From: Paractinoplanes brasiliensis
GTDB taxonomy: Bacteria; Actinomycetota; Actinomycetes; Mycobacteriales; Micromonosporaceae
Length of the DNA: 64,000 bases
Reading direction: 5' to 3'
Assembly: GCF_004362215.1 (NCBI RefSeq)
Contig: NZ_SNWR01000001.1
Coordinates: 2,482,001-2,546,000, forward strand
Shown here: in pieces, positions 54,169-63,208 of the stretch
Numbering within the stretch: the stretch's first letter is position 1
Layout: each line of letters opens with the position of its first letter
Notes under the pieces: generated by a model
Database searches by the model: none
What the model saw: the letters and a program-made list of their open reading frames with translations, nothing else
What the model was told of the DNA's origin: nothing
Translations under genes and position numbers: made by a program

Positions 54169-57100
54169 CTACGGTGTTTTCACGGCCCACTCGGTGGCGA
54201 AGGTTTCGAGTTGGCGGAGGACCAGGTCGACGGCGGCGCGTTCGTGGTCGGGTGGGTAGTCGTAGCGGGCGAGCAGCCGGCGGATGTGGCTGCGCAGTTT
54301 GGCGCGTACCGGCTCGCGGGAGAACCAGTCGACGGTGATGGTCGACTGGACTGACTTCACCAGCTCGCGGGCGATCTCGGCCAGGGTGCCGATGCCCAGG
54401 AGCTCGGTGGCGGCGCCGTTCTGGGCGACGGCGTCGTAGAAGGCCAGCTCGGCGTGGTTGAGCGGTGGGTCGAACTGCTGGCCGCGGCGGGCGTCGGCGG
54501 AGACCTCCTTGGCCAGTTCGACCAGTTCGACGATCAGCTGGGCGCTGGTCAGCTGCTGGCGCATGTAGCGGTTCATCAGGTCTTCGAGCTGGGCCGAGAA
54601 GCGTTCCTGGCGGACCACGTTGTGCTTGGTGACCTCGCGCATCTTGCGCTGGATCAGGCGGCGCAGCGCGGCGGCGGCGAGGTCGGGGGTTTCCGACTCC
54701 TGCAGGCGCTGGATCGCGACGCCGTTGAGTTCGGTGATGTCGAGCCGGCCGAGACCCGCCTCGGCGTAGATGTCGGTGATGTCGGCGGCGTCGACCACCT
54801 CTGCGGCGAGCTGGGAAAGGTAGCGTTCCACCTCGGCGGTGTTGGGCAGGCCCTTCGCCTCGCGGTCGGCGGCCTCTTCCTTGACGATCCAGACGCGTAC
54901 GTCGCGGAAGTAGTGGATGTCCCGGCGCAGCCGCTGGATGTCGCCGGCACGTTCGACGAAGTCGCGGCTGGTGGCGCAGAGGGCGTAGAAGCGTTCCAGG
55001 CGGCCGGCCGAGTCACGGAAGCGCTGGTGCAGCGGCTTCGTGCCGGGCTCGACGGTGTTGCCGGGGGTGCGCGGGTTGCGCAAGTAGTTGGCCGCCAGGC
55101 GCACCGCCCGCACCCAGCTCTTTTTGTCCGCCTGGTTGTCGAGGACGTCGCGCCACTTCACCGGGGCCAGCATCGCCTCGATGACGGAGATTTCGTTGTA
55201 CACCTCGCTGATCGCCCGATCGATCTCCCGGCCCAGGGTCTGGTCCTCCTGGTCGGAGGGGGTGTACTCGGTGAGCGCCTTGCGCAGGTTCTCGGTCAGC
55301 GGGGCGTACCCGACGAGCAGGCCGTCCTGCTTGCCGGCGAACCGGCGGTTGACCCGGGCGAGAGCCTGCATCAGGTTGGCGCCCCGCATCGGCCGGTCCA
55401 TGTAGATGGTGTGGATCGGTGGCGCGTCGAAGCCCGTGAGCAGCATCGAATGCACGATGAGAAGTTCGAGCTCGTCGTCCGGGTTCTTGGCCCGGTTCTG
55501 GACGGCCTTGCGCTGCGACGGCCGCAGCATGTGCGGGCGGAACACCTTGTCGTCGGTGGGCAGACTGCTGAAGACGATCTTCATGACGCCCTTGTCGACG
55601 GCCGGGTCCGCCCATTCCGGACAGAGCTTCGCGAGGGCGTCGTACACCTTCACGCAGATCTCCCTGGTGGCGCAGACCAGCATCGCCTTGCCCGGGCCGC
55701 CGAGCTGCGGCCGCATCAGGTCGCGCCGCTTCCCCCAGTGCTCGACCAGGTCCTTCGCCAAGGTCTCGACGCGGTCGGGGGCGCCGTAGACCGTGTTCAT
55801 GGTGGCCGCGTACGCCACCGCTTTGCGCCGCTCCGCGTCGTCCAGGCTGGCGGTGAGCGTTTCCACCTGCTCGTCGATGCTCTCCGGGTCGATGTCCGGC
55901 GGCAACGACACGGGGATGATCCGCGGCTCGTGATAGACCCGTACGGTCGCCTCGTCGTCGACGGCGCGCTTCAGGTCGTACACATCGATGTACTCGCCGA
56001 AAACCGCACGGGTGTTCACCTCGGCGGTGGCGATCGGGGTGCCGGTGAAGGCGATGAACGTGGCGTGCGGCAACGCGTCGCGCAGGTGCCGGGCATACCC
56101 GTCCAGGCTGTCGTAATGACTGCGGTGCGCCTCGTCGACGATCACCAGGACGTTGCGGCGGTCGGAGAGGAGTGGATGCGACCGTCCGGCCTCCCTCTCT
56201 TCCTTCGTACGCCCGAACTTCTGCAACGTGGTGAAGATGATGCCCCCGGCGTTCCGGTTGGACAGTTTGTCCCGCAGTTCGGCGCGGGAGTCGGCCTGCT
56301 CCGGTTCCTGACCCAGCAGCGGCCGGCTTTCGTGGAACGTGTCGAAAAGCTGATCGTCGAGGTCGTTGCGGTCGGTGAGCACCACGATGGTCGGGTTCTT
56401 CAGCGCCGGATGGTGGGCGGTCAGCGCCGCCGTGCACACCATCTCCTCCGACTTGCCGGAGCCCTGGGTGTGCCAGACGACGCCGGCCTTGCCGTCACTC
56501 TGCGACGCGAGCACGATGCGTTCGACGGCCCGCGTGACCGCGTAGAACTGGTGCGGCTTCGCGATCCGCTTCGTGGCCGAGGTGAAGTTGACGAACCCCG
56601 CGGTCAGCTCCGCGAACCGTTGGGGGAAGAACAGGCCGTCCAGGGCGACGATGAGCGCCTCGGGGCCGTCGTACTCCGGTGAGCTGGTGTCGACACGCTC
56701 GCCGTAGGAGTCGATATTCCAAGGCGCAAAATGCTCGTACGGGGTGAAAGGGGTGCCGTATTTCGCGGTGACCCCGTCGGAGATCACGCAGAGCACGGCG
56801 TGGCGGAAGGCGAGCGGAAACTCCTCGAGGTACGTCTGCAGCTGGGCATGCGCGCCGGTGAGAGTCGCCTGCTCGTCGGTCGCGTTCTTCAGCTCCACGA
56901 ACGCAACCGGCAGGCCGTTGAGGTAGAGCACGACGTCGAACCGGCGCTGGTGATCACCGTCGACCACCAGCACCTGGTTGATCGCCCGATAAACGTTCCG
57001 GTCCGGGTGGTGCAGATCGGCCACCCGTACGGTGGGGTTGTGCTCGGCGCCGAACGCATCGGTGTACGTGATCGAGCGGATGCCGTGGACCAGGCGCTCG

Positions 57101-57372
57101 TGGGCGGCCCTGTTCTCGGCGAACGCCTCACGGGAAGCCACGTCGGTGGCCGCCCGGACAGCCTCGGCGACCGCCGGCGGGGGCAGGTCGGGGTTGAGCC
57201 GCTCGATCCCCGCCCGCAGATCCTCGACCAGCACGAGATCGGCCCAGGTCTGCCGCTGCCCGGTGCCGGGGCCGAAATCTTTGCCGGAGCCGGTTTCCCA
57301 GCCGAGCTCGAACAGCTCCTCCAGCGCCATGTTCTCCCAGCCGGCCTCGTCCAGCCTTCCGTCGAATCCCAT
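54169..57372 (-). CDS. hsdR: Type I restriction endonuclease subunit R
   Basis: 1067 residues. The nuclease core is near residues 146-162: Asp146 in RRFDVVLYLNGLPVAFVELK, where Glu160-Leu-Lys162 completes the PD-(D/E)xK site. The motor has Walker A at 302-308 (TQGSGKS), DEAH at 413-416 (IVDEAHRSHYD) and FIAFTGTPI, followed by VATREICVKVYDAL and MLLTGFDAPPIHTIYMDRPM. It translocates and cleaves unmodified DNA with HsdM and HsdS. Last gene of the operon, 22 bases after hsdS. The start follows GGGGAGGGGCGGGG. Confidence 0.96.
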   Translation of the reverse strand: MGFDGRLDEAGWENMALEELFELGWETGSGKDFGPGTGQRQTWADLVLVEDLRAGIERLNPDLPPPAVAEAVRAATDVASREAFAENRAAHERLVHGIRSITYTDAFGAEHNPTVRVADLHHPDRNVYRAINQVLVVDGDHQRRFDVVLYLNGLPVAFVELKNATDEQATLTGAHAQLQTYLEEFPLAFRHAVLCVISDGVTAKYGTPFTPYEHFAPWNIDSYGERVDTSSPEYDGPEALIVALDGLFFPQRFAELTAGFVNFTSATKRIAKPHQFYAVTRAVERIVLASQSDGKAGVVWHTQGSGKSEEMVCTAALTAHHPALKNPTIVVLTDRNDLDDQLFDTFHESRPLLGQEPEQADSRAELRDKLSNRNAGGIIFTTLQKFGRTKEEREAGRSHPLLSDRRNVLVIVDEAHRSHYDSLDGYARHLRDALPHATFIAFTGTPIATAEVNTRAVFGEYIDVYDLKRAVDDEATVRVYHEPRIIPVSLPPDIDPESIDEQVETLTASLDDAERRKAVAYAATMNTVYGAPDRVETLAKDLVEHWGKRRDLMRPQLGGPGKAMLVCATREICVKVYDALAKLCPEWADPAVDKGVMKIVFSSLPTDDKVFRPHMLRPSQRKAVQNRAKNPDDELELLIVHSMLLTGFDAPPIHTIYMDRPMRGANLMQALARVNRRFAGKQDGLLVGYAPLTENLRKALTEYTPSDQEDQTLGREIDRAISEVYNEISVIEAMLAPVKWRDVLDNQADKKSWVRAVRLAANYLRNPRTPGNTVEPGTKPLHQRFRDSAGRLERFYALCATSRDFVERAGDIQRLRRDIHYFRDVRVWIVKEEAADREAKGLPNTAEVERYLSQLAAEVVDAADITDIYAEAGLGRLDITELNGVAIQRLQESETPDLAAAALRRLIQRKMREVTKHNVVRQERFSAQLEDLMNRYMRQQLTSAQLIVELVELAKEVSADARRGQQFDPPLNHAELAFYDAVAQNGAATELLGIGTLAEIARELVKSVQSTITVDWFSREPVRAKLRSHIRRLLARYDYPPDHERAAVDLVLRQLETFATEWAVKTP

Positions 57373-57394
57373 CCCCGCCCCTCCCCGTCCTTAC

Positions 57395-58516
57395 CTAAAC
57401 CGCGTCTTCAACAACCTTCTCGGCGTCCTTGACCCGCAACCGTCCCGACATCAACTCCGGCAACAAGGTGTCCCGCAGCGCGATGAGCGTTGAGTTCTCC
57501 GCCGAAGCAGCCGAGGCGCGCTTGTGGAGTGGAGCGACCTTCTCAGCAAAAGCCTTGACGACCTCCGGCGCAGGCAGGCGGACGTTCATGGCCTTGAAGT
57601 TCTTCCTGCTGAGCTCCAAGAACGTCGAGCCGTTGGCCAGGCCGACCATCTCGTCGACACGGTCCCTCATCTCGTGGAACAGCCACATCGTGAGGTTTTC
57701 GTCCGGCGCGGTCACGACGACGAAGCCCTGATTCACCGCGGTGGGGATCTGAGGAATGGCAAAAGCCCCGATGGTTGCTCGTGACGTCATCAAGATCGAG
57801 CCGGCCGGATACAGCGCCGAAGCACACTCGTCGAGGCCAGCGTCAGTGATCTTGCGACTGGTGTCGAACAGATACGGCACTCGCAGTGCTGTCACGTCGG
57901 ATGGCGTCGACCAGGCGATGGCGCCACCCCAGAACGCGGGATTCTTGGTGCTTGGCGTTCCGCCTCCGCCTACCTGGGCGATGGAGTCGAAGGTTTCCGG
58001 ACCGGCCGGAATGCCGTCGACGGCCAGCTCGAAATACGCGTCCGCAAGCTGGAGCGCGCAGGCGGCGATACGGTCGTTGACCCCGATTTTCTCATCGAGC
58101 GCGGCCAGCGTGGCCGATATCTTTCGCTGTTCGGCCGGCTCCGGAACCGTGACCTCAACTCCTTTGATGAAGTTGCGGTTCAGCATGGGTTGCACCGATC
58201 CGGAGTTGTAGCCGCTGAGATCCAGCGTCTGGAAAAGGTGGTAGACGAATCGGACGTCGTTCCCGTGGAAGTCCGTCACGTACAGCGTGGTGTTCAGCGG
58301 CCAGAAATCGTCCTGGATCAGTGCAGGCACGCCGAGATTTGCCGCTCGCCCCAGAGTCACGCCCGGCCCGGAGGCCTTTGCTGCGTTGTGCCAGCCGGCG
58401 ACCCCTCCACTGCCCATGACCGGCACGTCTCCGGGGATCCGCTGACTGGAGGGGAGATCGTGCCCCCGTTGCAGTGTCACCAGGTCACCGAGGGTGGTTT
58501 TCCGCCATTCAGACAT
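57395..58516 (-). CDS. hsdS: Type I restriction-modification specificity subunit S
   Basis: 373 residues. Two target-recognition domains occupy about 1-115 and 175-310, each followed by a conserved helical spacer: LPEPAEQRKISATLAALDEKIG-like (VPEPAEQRKISATLAALDEK) and APEVVKAFAEKVAPLHKRAS. Recognition elements include GDVPVMGSGGVAGWHN and GTPSTKNPAFWGGAIAWSTP. It sets the bipartite DNA target. It overlaps hsdM by eight bases. The exact target is not predictable here. Confidence 0.94.
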   Translation of the reverse strand: MSEWRKTTLGDLVTLQRGHDLPSSQRIPGDVPVMGSGGVAGWHNAAKASGPGVTLGRAANLGVPALIQDDFWPLNTTLYVTDFHGNDVRFVYHLFQTLDLSGYNSGSVQPMLNRNFIKGVEVTVPEPAEQRKISATLAALDEKIGVNDRIAACALQLADAYFELAVDGIPAGPETFDSIAQVGGGGTPSTKNPAFWGGAIAWSTPSDVTALRVPYLFDTSRKITDAGLDECASALYPAGSILMTSRATIGAFAIPQIPTAVNQGFVVVTAPDENLTMWLFHEMRDRVDEMVGLANGSTFLELSRKNFKAMNVRLPAPEVVKAFAEKVAPLHKRASAASAENSTLIALRDTLLPELMSGRLRVKDAEKVVEDAV

Positions 58517-60125
58517 CGACCCTCCCCAGCACTCCCCGGACGACTTTCTCGAGATGACTCGACTCGTCGAAGTTGGCGTACAGCTCTTTCCTGAGGTGTT
58601 CGATTCGCTCGGTGAGCGGCACAGCGTCCGGATCCACTTCCGCCGCGCTCGCGCCGACGTAACGGCCGGGGGTCAGCACGTGGTCGTGGGTTGCTACTTC
58701 GTCGAGGGTTGCTGAGTGGCAGAAGCCGGGGATGTTTTCGTACGTCTGGTTCTTGGCTTTGGCGGATTTGGTGCCACGCCAGGCGTGATACGTGTCCGCA
58801 ATCCTGGCGATGTCGTCGTCCGTAAGAATGCGTTCGGTGCGGTCGACCATGGTGCCGAGGGCACGGGCGTCGATGAACAGGATTTCGCCACGCCGGTCCG
58901 TCAGCCCCTTCGCGCCCTGCGGGCCCTTGTCCTTGGTGAGGAACCACAGGCAGGCCGGGATGGCGGTGGTGCGGAACAGGTTCGGCGGGAGCGCGACCAT
59001 GCAGGCGACCAGGTCCGCCTCGACCATGGTGCGGCGGATCTCGCCCTCGCCGGACTGCTTGGAGGACATCGAGCCGTTGGCCAGGACAACGCCGGCGCTG
59101 CCGCGGTCGCCGAGCTTGGACACGATGTGCTGAAGCCAGGCGTAGTTGGCGTTGCTCTGCGGCGGAACCCCGTACCGCCAGCGGGGGTCGGATTCGCGGC
59201 GCGCCCAGTCGCTCATGTTGAACGGCGGGTTGGCCATGATGAAGTCGGCCCGCATGTCCGGGTGTTTGTCGTCGGAGAAGGTGTCGGCCCAGCGGTCGGC
59301 GATGCCCACCGGGTCCATGTGGTGGATGGCGAGGTTCATCTTCGCCAGGCGCCAGGTGCGTTCGTTCTGCTCCTGGCCGTACACGGCGATGTCGTGGGTG
59401 TGATCGCGGCCGGCGCGGGCCTCGATGAACTTCTGCGACTGGACGAACATGCCGCCGGAACCGCAGCACGGGTCGTAGACACGTCCCGAGTAGGGCTCCA
59501 GCACCTCGACGAGAACCCGCACCACGCTCGACGGGGTGTAGAACTCGCCGGCCCGCTTGCCCTCGGCTCGGGCGAACTTCTCCAGAAAGTACTCGTACGT
59601 CTCACCGAGCACATCCTGGGCGGGGCGGTCGCCGTGGCCGGTGAAGCGGGCGTCGCTGATCAGGTCGACGAGTTCCTTGAGGCGGTTCTTGTCGACGTTG
59701 TCGCGGTTGAAGATCTTCGGCAGGACGCCGGTCAGGGCCGGGTTCTCCCGCATGATCGCGTCCATCGCCTCGTCGAGCAGTTCCCCGACGCCCTGGGGCG
59801 CGTTCTCCACCAGGTAGTCCCAGCGGGCGTTCTCCGGCACCCAGAAGACGTTGGCCAGCGTGTACTCGTCGCGATCGTCGAGGAAGTCGGCCCGCCGGCT
59901 CTCCGGCAGGTCGGTGAGGCTCTCGGCGATCTTGTCGCGGCGTTCGGCGAAGGCGTCCGAGACGTACTTGAGGAAGACCAGGCCGAGGACGAACTCCTTG
60001 TACTGCGCGGCGTCCATGGAACCGCGCAGCTTGTCGGCGGCCTTCCACAGGATGTCCTGGATCTGCTTCGTGCTGGAGACGGTGAACAGTTCGGTCTGTC
60101 CGCCGGCACGTTTGCGTGGGGGCAC
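58509..60125 (-). CDS. hsdM: Type I restriction-modification DNA methylase subunit M
   Basis: 538 residues. N-terminal HsdM_N domain (KQIQDILWKAADKLRGSMDA), then the SAM motif I DPCCGSGGMF (218-227) and the catalytic motif IV NPPF at 299-302 in FIMANPPFNMSDWARR, and the N-6 adenine methylase core VACMVALPPNLFRTTAIPAC LWFLTKDK. GTG start with GGAAGA nearby. It protects the host target and is needed for restriction with HsdS and HsdR. It lies 23 bases downstream of the fused gene that starts the operon. Confidence 0.96.
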   Translation of the reverse strand: MPPRKRAGGQTELFTVSSTKQIQDILWKAADKLRGSMDAAQYKEFVLGLVFLKYVSDAFAERRDKIAESLTDLPESRRADFLDDRDEYTLANVFWVPENARWDYLVENAPQGVGELLDEAMDAIMRENPALTGVLPKIFNRDNVDKNRLKELVDLISDARFTGHGDRPAQDVLGETYEYFLEKFARAEGKRAGEFYTPSSVVRVLVEVLEPYSGRVYDPCCGSGGMFVQSQKFIEARAGRDHTHDIAVYGQEQNERTWRLAKMNLAIHHMDPVGIADRWADTFSDDKHPDMRADFIMANPPFNMSDWARRESDPRWRYGVPPQSNANYAWLQHIVSKLGDRGSAGVVLANGSMSSKQSGEGEIRRTMVEADLVACMVALPPNLFRTTAIPACLWFLTKDKGPQGAKGLTDRRGEILFIDARALGTMVDRTERILTDDDIARIADTYHAWRGTKSAKAKNQTYENIPGFCHSATLDEVATHDHVLTPGRYVGASAAEVDPDAVPLTERIEHLRKELYANFDESSHLEKVVRGVLGRVDV

Positions 60126-60148
60126 TGTGTCTTCCGTTCTGGTGGAGT

Positions 60149-62197
60149 TCAGGAGTCCGTACCGTACAAAGTTGTGAGGGTGCCGTCGGCGAAGCCGGTC
60201 ACGGCGAGTCCACGTAGTTCCGTCAAAAGGTCGCTCTGTTGCCGTAACAGCCGCTCGCGTTCGTCGAGCCGGCGGAGAACATCGTCCAGACGGGCCACTT
60301 CATCGCCGCTCAGGTCGGGAATCGTCACGTCGTGCAGGCGCTGGGGACGTACCGCGCTGGGGCTGCGCGTGGTGTTGTCGGCGATGTCGAGCAGTGCCTT
60401 GAGGACTCGTGGGGTGAGGCCGCTGCCGGGTACGACACGAAGGCCACGGGCCGGGAACTCGATCACCGAGAGGCCGGACTCGTCGAGCAGAGCACCGAAC
60501 CGGGGGGCCGAGGTCACCACGATGTCACCGGGTTCGGTGAGCAGGGCGTGGGGATACTCCGTGTTCAGAATCAGCCGATCGATCCAGCGCTTCGAGGACG
60601 GCGCGAGGACTTCGGCAGGGCCGAGGACCCGGTAGTGGCCGCGCGGCGTGACATGTGAGGGCGACAGGCGGTGCCCTGGGAGTTGGCGTACGCGGCGGGC
60701 GGCGCGCAGGGCGCCGAGGAAGATTGCCTTCGGACGAGCGCCGTCGCGTTGAGCGGCACGGGTGGTGAGGGGACCGTGCTTCACCCCGTACGAAATGGCC
60801 TCCTGCTCGGCCTCGGTGAGGCGGCGCTCGGCCTCCCCGATCAGCGCGGGGCGATCGGCGGCCTGCCGAGCGCGAACGATGGCCGAGCCGGAGGCCGACG
60901 GCCGTAACGCCGTGCCGCGACGCAGGTCGAGAGCCGTCAACGGAACCACCTGGCCGGTCCGGGACTCGTGACCGTCACCGGGCCGGAACCCCTCGGCCCG
61001 CCACAGCAGGATGTCCTCGGCCACCGTCCGCGCCCCGCGTTCATCGAGATCAGCGCTGCTGAGGTCGGCCAGGAAAACCCGTCCCTCGGTCGCGCGGATC
61101 GGGTCGCGGGTGAGCACCCACAGGGCGGCGGGGTGGCCGGGGCGAGCGGGGAACACCCCGCCGGGCAGTCGCACGACCGCTTCGACGAACCCTTGAGTCA
61201 GCAGTTCCGCTCGTTTGGCGATCGCGTCGGTGTCACGCAGGGTGTCGACCAGGCCGGCCGCTGGGCCGACCACGATGGCCGTACGGCCGGGGCCGAGCCG
61301 GTCGGCGATATCCCCGATCTTGCTGAGGTCTTCGACGGTGTCGCGCAGTTCGGCGGGCTGGTAGGGCAGCCGAGTGACGATCACGTCGGCCTCTGCGAAC
61401 TCGTCGTTCAACTCGTCCGGGACCACGTCGACCGCGAACTCGGGAACGCCGGACAGCAGCAGGCGGCGACGGATCAGCCGGGCCAACGTGAGGTCCGGCT
61501 GGGCGGCGGTGAACCTGAGCGTCTCCGGTTCCTGGCCGGGCAGCAGCGCGGCGAGCAGATCACCGGGGCCGGCCCACGGATCCCCGATGGTGAGGTGGCC
61601 GGCCGGGTGAAGGCGGCCCGGGAGGTCGGCGATCATCCGGATCAGTGTGATCAGGGAAGCGGTGAGGGCGTGGGCGTTCAGCTCCGGCCAGCCGAGGCGT
61701 GCCGCGTTACCGAGCAGGAACTGATGCGCCCGGCTCGGGTCATAGGCGCCTTCGATCAGTTGCTCGACCAGCTGCGGCAACACGGCCGGCACGGCCGCCT
61801 CGCGCAGATCGCTCAGCAGGAATTCGTCGTCCGGGTCGAGGCGATGGGCAAAAGACAGCAGGTCGGCGGGCAGGGCACGTCCGGCGAGATGACGCAGGGC
61901 GAGGGCGGCGCTCAAGGAGAGCAGCATGCGACGGCCGCCGTGCTTACGGGCGTACGCGGTCAGGGTGTTCATGTCGCGTTCGGCGCGCAGGGTTTCGGGC
62001 TCGGTGTTGCCGAGACCGGTTGCCAGGAGCCAGTTGAGGACCGAGTTGGCTGAGTAGAGGAGCTGCCCGCCGCCGTTCGGCACCGGAACAGGAAAGTCCT
62101 GGTGCCGGCGCCGCCAGGTCGTCACCACGGGGCGCGCCACCTGGGCGAGCCGGGCCACCTCGGCCGACGACATGTACTCCTCGTTCACGCCGCTCAC
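60149..62197 (-). CDS. HTH / HsdM-like (motif IV lost) / HsdS-like fusion protein
   Basis: 682 residues, first gene of the hsd operon. Residues about 9-60 form an HTH_17 domain (SSAEVARLAQVARPVVTTWR). A middle region resembles HsdM: motif I is kept as GDPWAGPGDLL (205-215) and LTQGFVEAVVRLPGGVFPAR PGHPAALWVLTRD parallels HsdM VACMVALPPNLFRTTAIPAC LWFLTKD, but the NPPF motif is replaced by TRLPY (275-279), so methylation is unlikely. The C-terminus (SPSHVTPRGHYRVLGPAEVL, then VTIPDLSGDEVARLDDVLRR LDERERLLRQQSDLL) resembles an HsdS half. GTG start with GAGGGG upstream; ATG 62173 is an alternative. A regulatory or accessory role in the RM system is inferred. Confidence 0.8.
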   Translation of the reverse strand: MSGVNEEYMSSAEVARLAQVARPVVTTWRRRHQDFPVPVPNGGGQLLYSANSVLNWLLATGLGNTEPETLRAERDMNTLTAYARKHGGRRMLLSLSAALALRHLAGRALPADLLSFAHRLDPDDEFLLSDLREAAVPAVLPQLVEQLIEGAYDPSRAHQFLLGNAARLGWPELNAHALTASLITLIRMIADLPGRLHPAGHLTIGDPWAGPGDLLAALLPGQEPETLRFTAAQPDLTLARLIRRRLLLSGVPEFAVDVVPDELNDEFAEADVIVTRLPYQPAELRDTVEDLSKIGDIADRLGPGRTAIVVGPAAGLVDTLRDTDAIAKRAELLTQGFVEAVVRLPGGVFPARPGHPAALWVLTRDPIRATEGRVFLADLSSADLDERGARTVAEDILLWRAEGFRPGDGHESRTGQVVPLTALDLRRGTALRPSASGSAIVRARQAADRPALIGEAERRLTEAEQEAISYGVKHGPLTTRAAQRDGARPKAIFLGALRAARRVRQLPGHRLSPSHVTPRGHYRVLGPAEVLAPSSKRWIDRLILNTEYPHALLTEPGDIVVTSAPRFGALLDESGLSVIEFPARGLRVVPGSGLTPRVLKALLDIADNTTRSPSAVRPQRLHDVTIPDLSGDEVARLDDVLRRLDERERLLRQQSDLLTELRGLAVTGFADGTLTTLYGTDS

Positions 62198-62233
62198 TCT
62201 AAGCCCCTCGTACGCCGAAGTCGCAAGCATTCG

Positions 62234-62253
62234 TTGATAACCCGGGTTATCAA
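62234..62253. promoter_or_regulatory. Perfect 20-bp palindrome between divergent genes
   Basis: TTGATAACCCGGGTTATCAA at 62234-62253 is fully self-complementary. It lies 37 bases upstream of the fusion gene start (62197) and 69 bases before the divergent surface-protein gene (62322). A dimeric operator, bound perhaps by the HTH of the fusion protein, is the simplest reading. Confidence 0.75.
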
Positions 62254-62321
62254 GCGGAGTGACTCGCGCGAACATGCGGTTGTGCTCTCCTGTGATGACC
62301 GTTCGAATCAGGAGTTGCATG

Positions 62322-63128
62322 ATGACCGTTCCGCAGAACCCTTTCCCGCCGAGTCCCCTCCCCCAGCCGAAGCGCGGCAAGCGCGGCCTCGTGATCGCGG
62401 GCGCCGCCATGACCGCCCTCGTCCTGCTGTGCTGCGGCATCGGAGTCGCCGCGCTGAACGGTGACGACAAGGACTCCTCCCAGCTTGGGGCGGTGTCGGT
62501 GCCCTCGACGGAGCCGGTGACGACAGCCACCGCCCCAGCGACGGGGAGCACCACAACGCCGGCGGAGAGCACCACGACGGCGGAAGCGCCGCCGACGACC
62601 AAGGCGGCCGCCAAGCCCCGGGTCATCAAGGGGCGCGGCGACGACGTCGTGGACATCCCGCCGCTCACCGAACTCTCGGTGGTCGTCTTCGACTGCCGGT
62701 GCTCCAGCAACACCGTGCTCAAGAGCGACGGGCCGGAGTCCCTGCTGGTCAACGAGATCGGCAAGTACAAGGGCAAGCGCTGGATCAACCTGGAGGAGGG
62801 CGCCCAGACCACCCAGTTCGAGATCAACGCGTCCGGCCGCTGGACGCTGACGATCGGCTCCGTCGACCAGCTCGCCACCAAGGCAGCGTCCGGCAAGGTG
62901 TCCGGCAAGGGCGACGACGTGATCGTGCTCGGCGGCAGCGCCACCAAGGCGAAGATCACCCATTCCAAGGGGTCGTCGAACTTCGTCGTCAAGGCTTACT
63001 CGCTCGAGACCGGCGACGGCGGTCTGCTCGTCAACGAGATCGGCGGGTACTCCGGCACCCGGCCGCTGCCGGCGCCGGCGCTTGTCGAGGTGACCGCCGA
63101 CGGCAGCTGGAGCATCTCCCCGTCCTGA
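62322..63128 (+). CDS. Single-pass surface protein with two similar repeats
   Basis: 268 residues. A Pro/basic cytoplasmic start (PQNPFPPSPLPQPKRGKRG) is followed by a single helix (LVIAGAAMTALVLLCCGIGV) and a Thr/Pro-rich linker (TTTPAESTTTAEAPPTTK). Two related domains follow: KGRGDDVVDIPPLTEL with LLVNEIGKYKGKRWINLEEG, and SGKGDDVIVLGGSATKA with LLVNEIGGYSGTRPLPAPAL, each ending in a GRWTLTIG or DGSWSISPS strand. The type II orientation is inferred. The function is unknown. ATG with AGGAG upstream; the ATG at 62319 is equally possible. Divergent from the hsd operon. Confidence 0.8.
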   Translation: MTVPQNPFPPSPLPQPKRGKRGLVIAGAAMTALVLLCCGIGVAALNGDDKDSSQLGAVSVPSTEPVTTATAPATGSTTTPAESTTTAEAPPTTKAAAKPRVIKGRGDDVVDIPPLTELSVVVFDCRCSSNTVLKSDGPESLLVNEIGKYKGKRWINLEEGAQTTQFEINASGRWTLTIGSVDQLATKAASGKVSGKGDDVIVLGGSATKAKITHSKGSSNFVVKAYSLETGDGGLLVNEIGGYSGTRPLPAPALVEVTADGSWSISPS

Positions 63129-63208
63129 CCAGCTCCAAGCCCGTCCTGACCGCAACACCGCTCTGCCGCGAACAGAGCGCCGAACCGGCAGTAAACCAGG
63201 GGGTCCCC

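Noticed and set aside
54454..56682. Long open frame antisense to hsdR
   Set aside because: Same mirror-frame artefact; no family resemblance and no ribosome-binding site.
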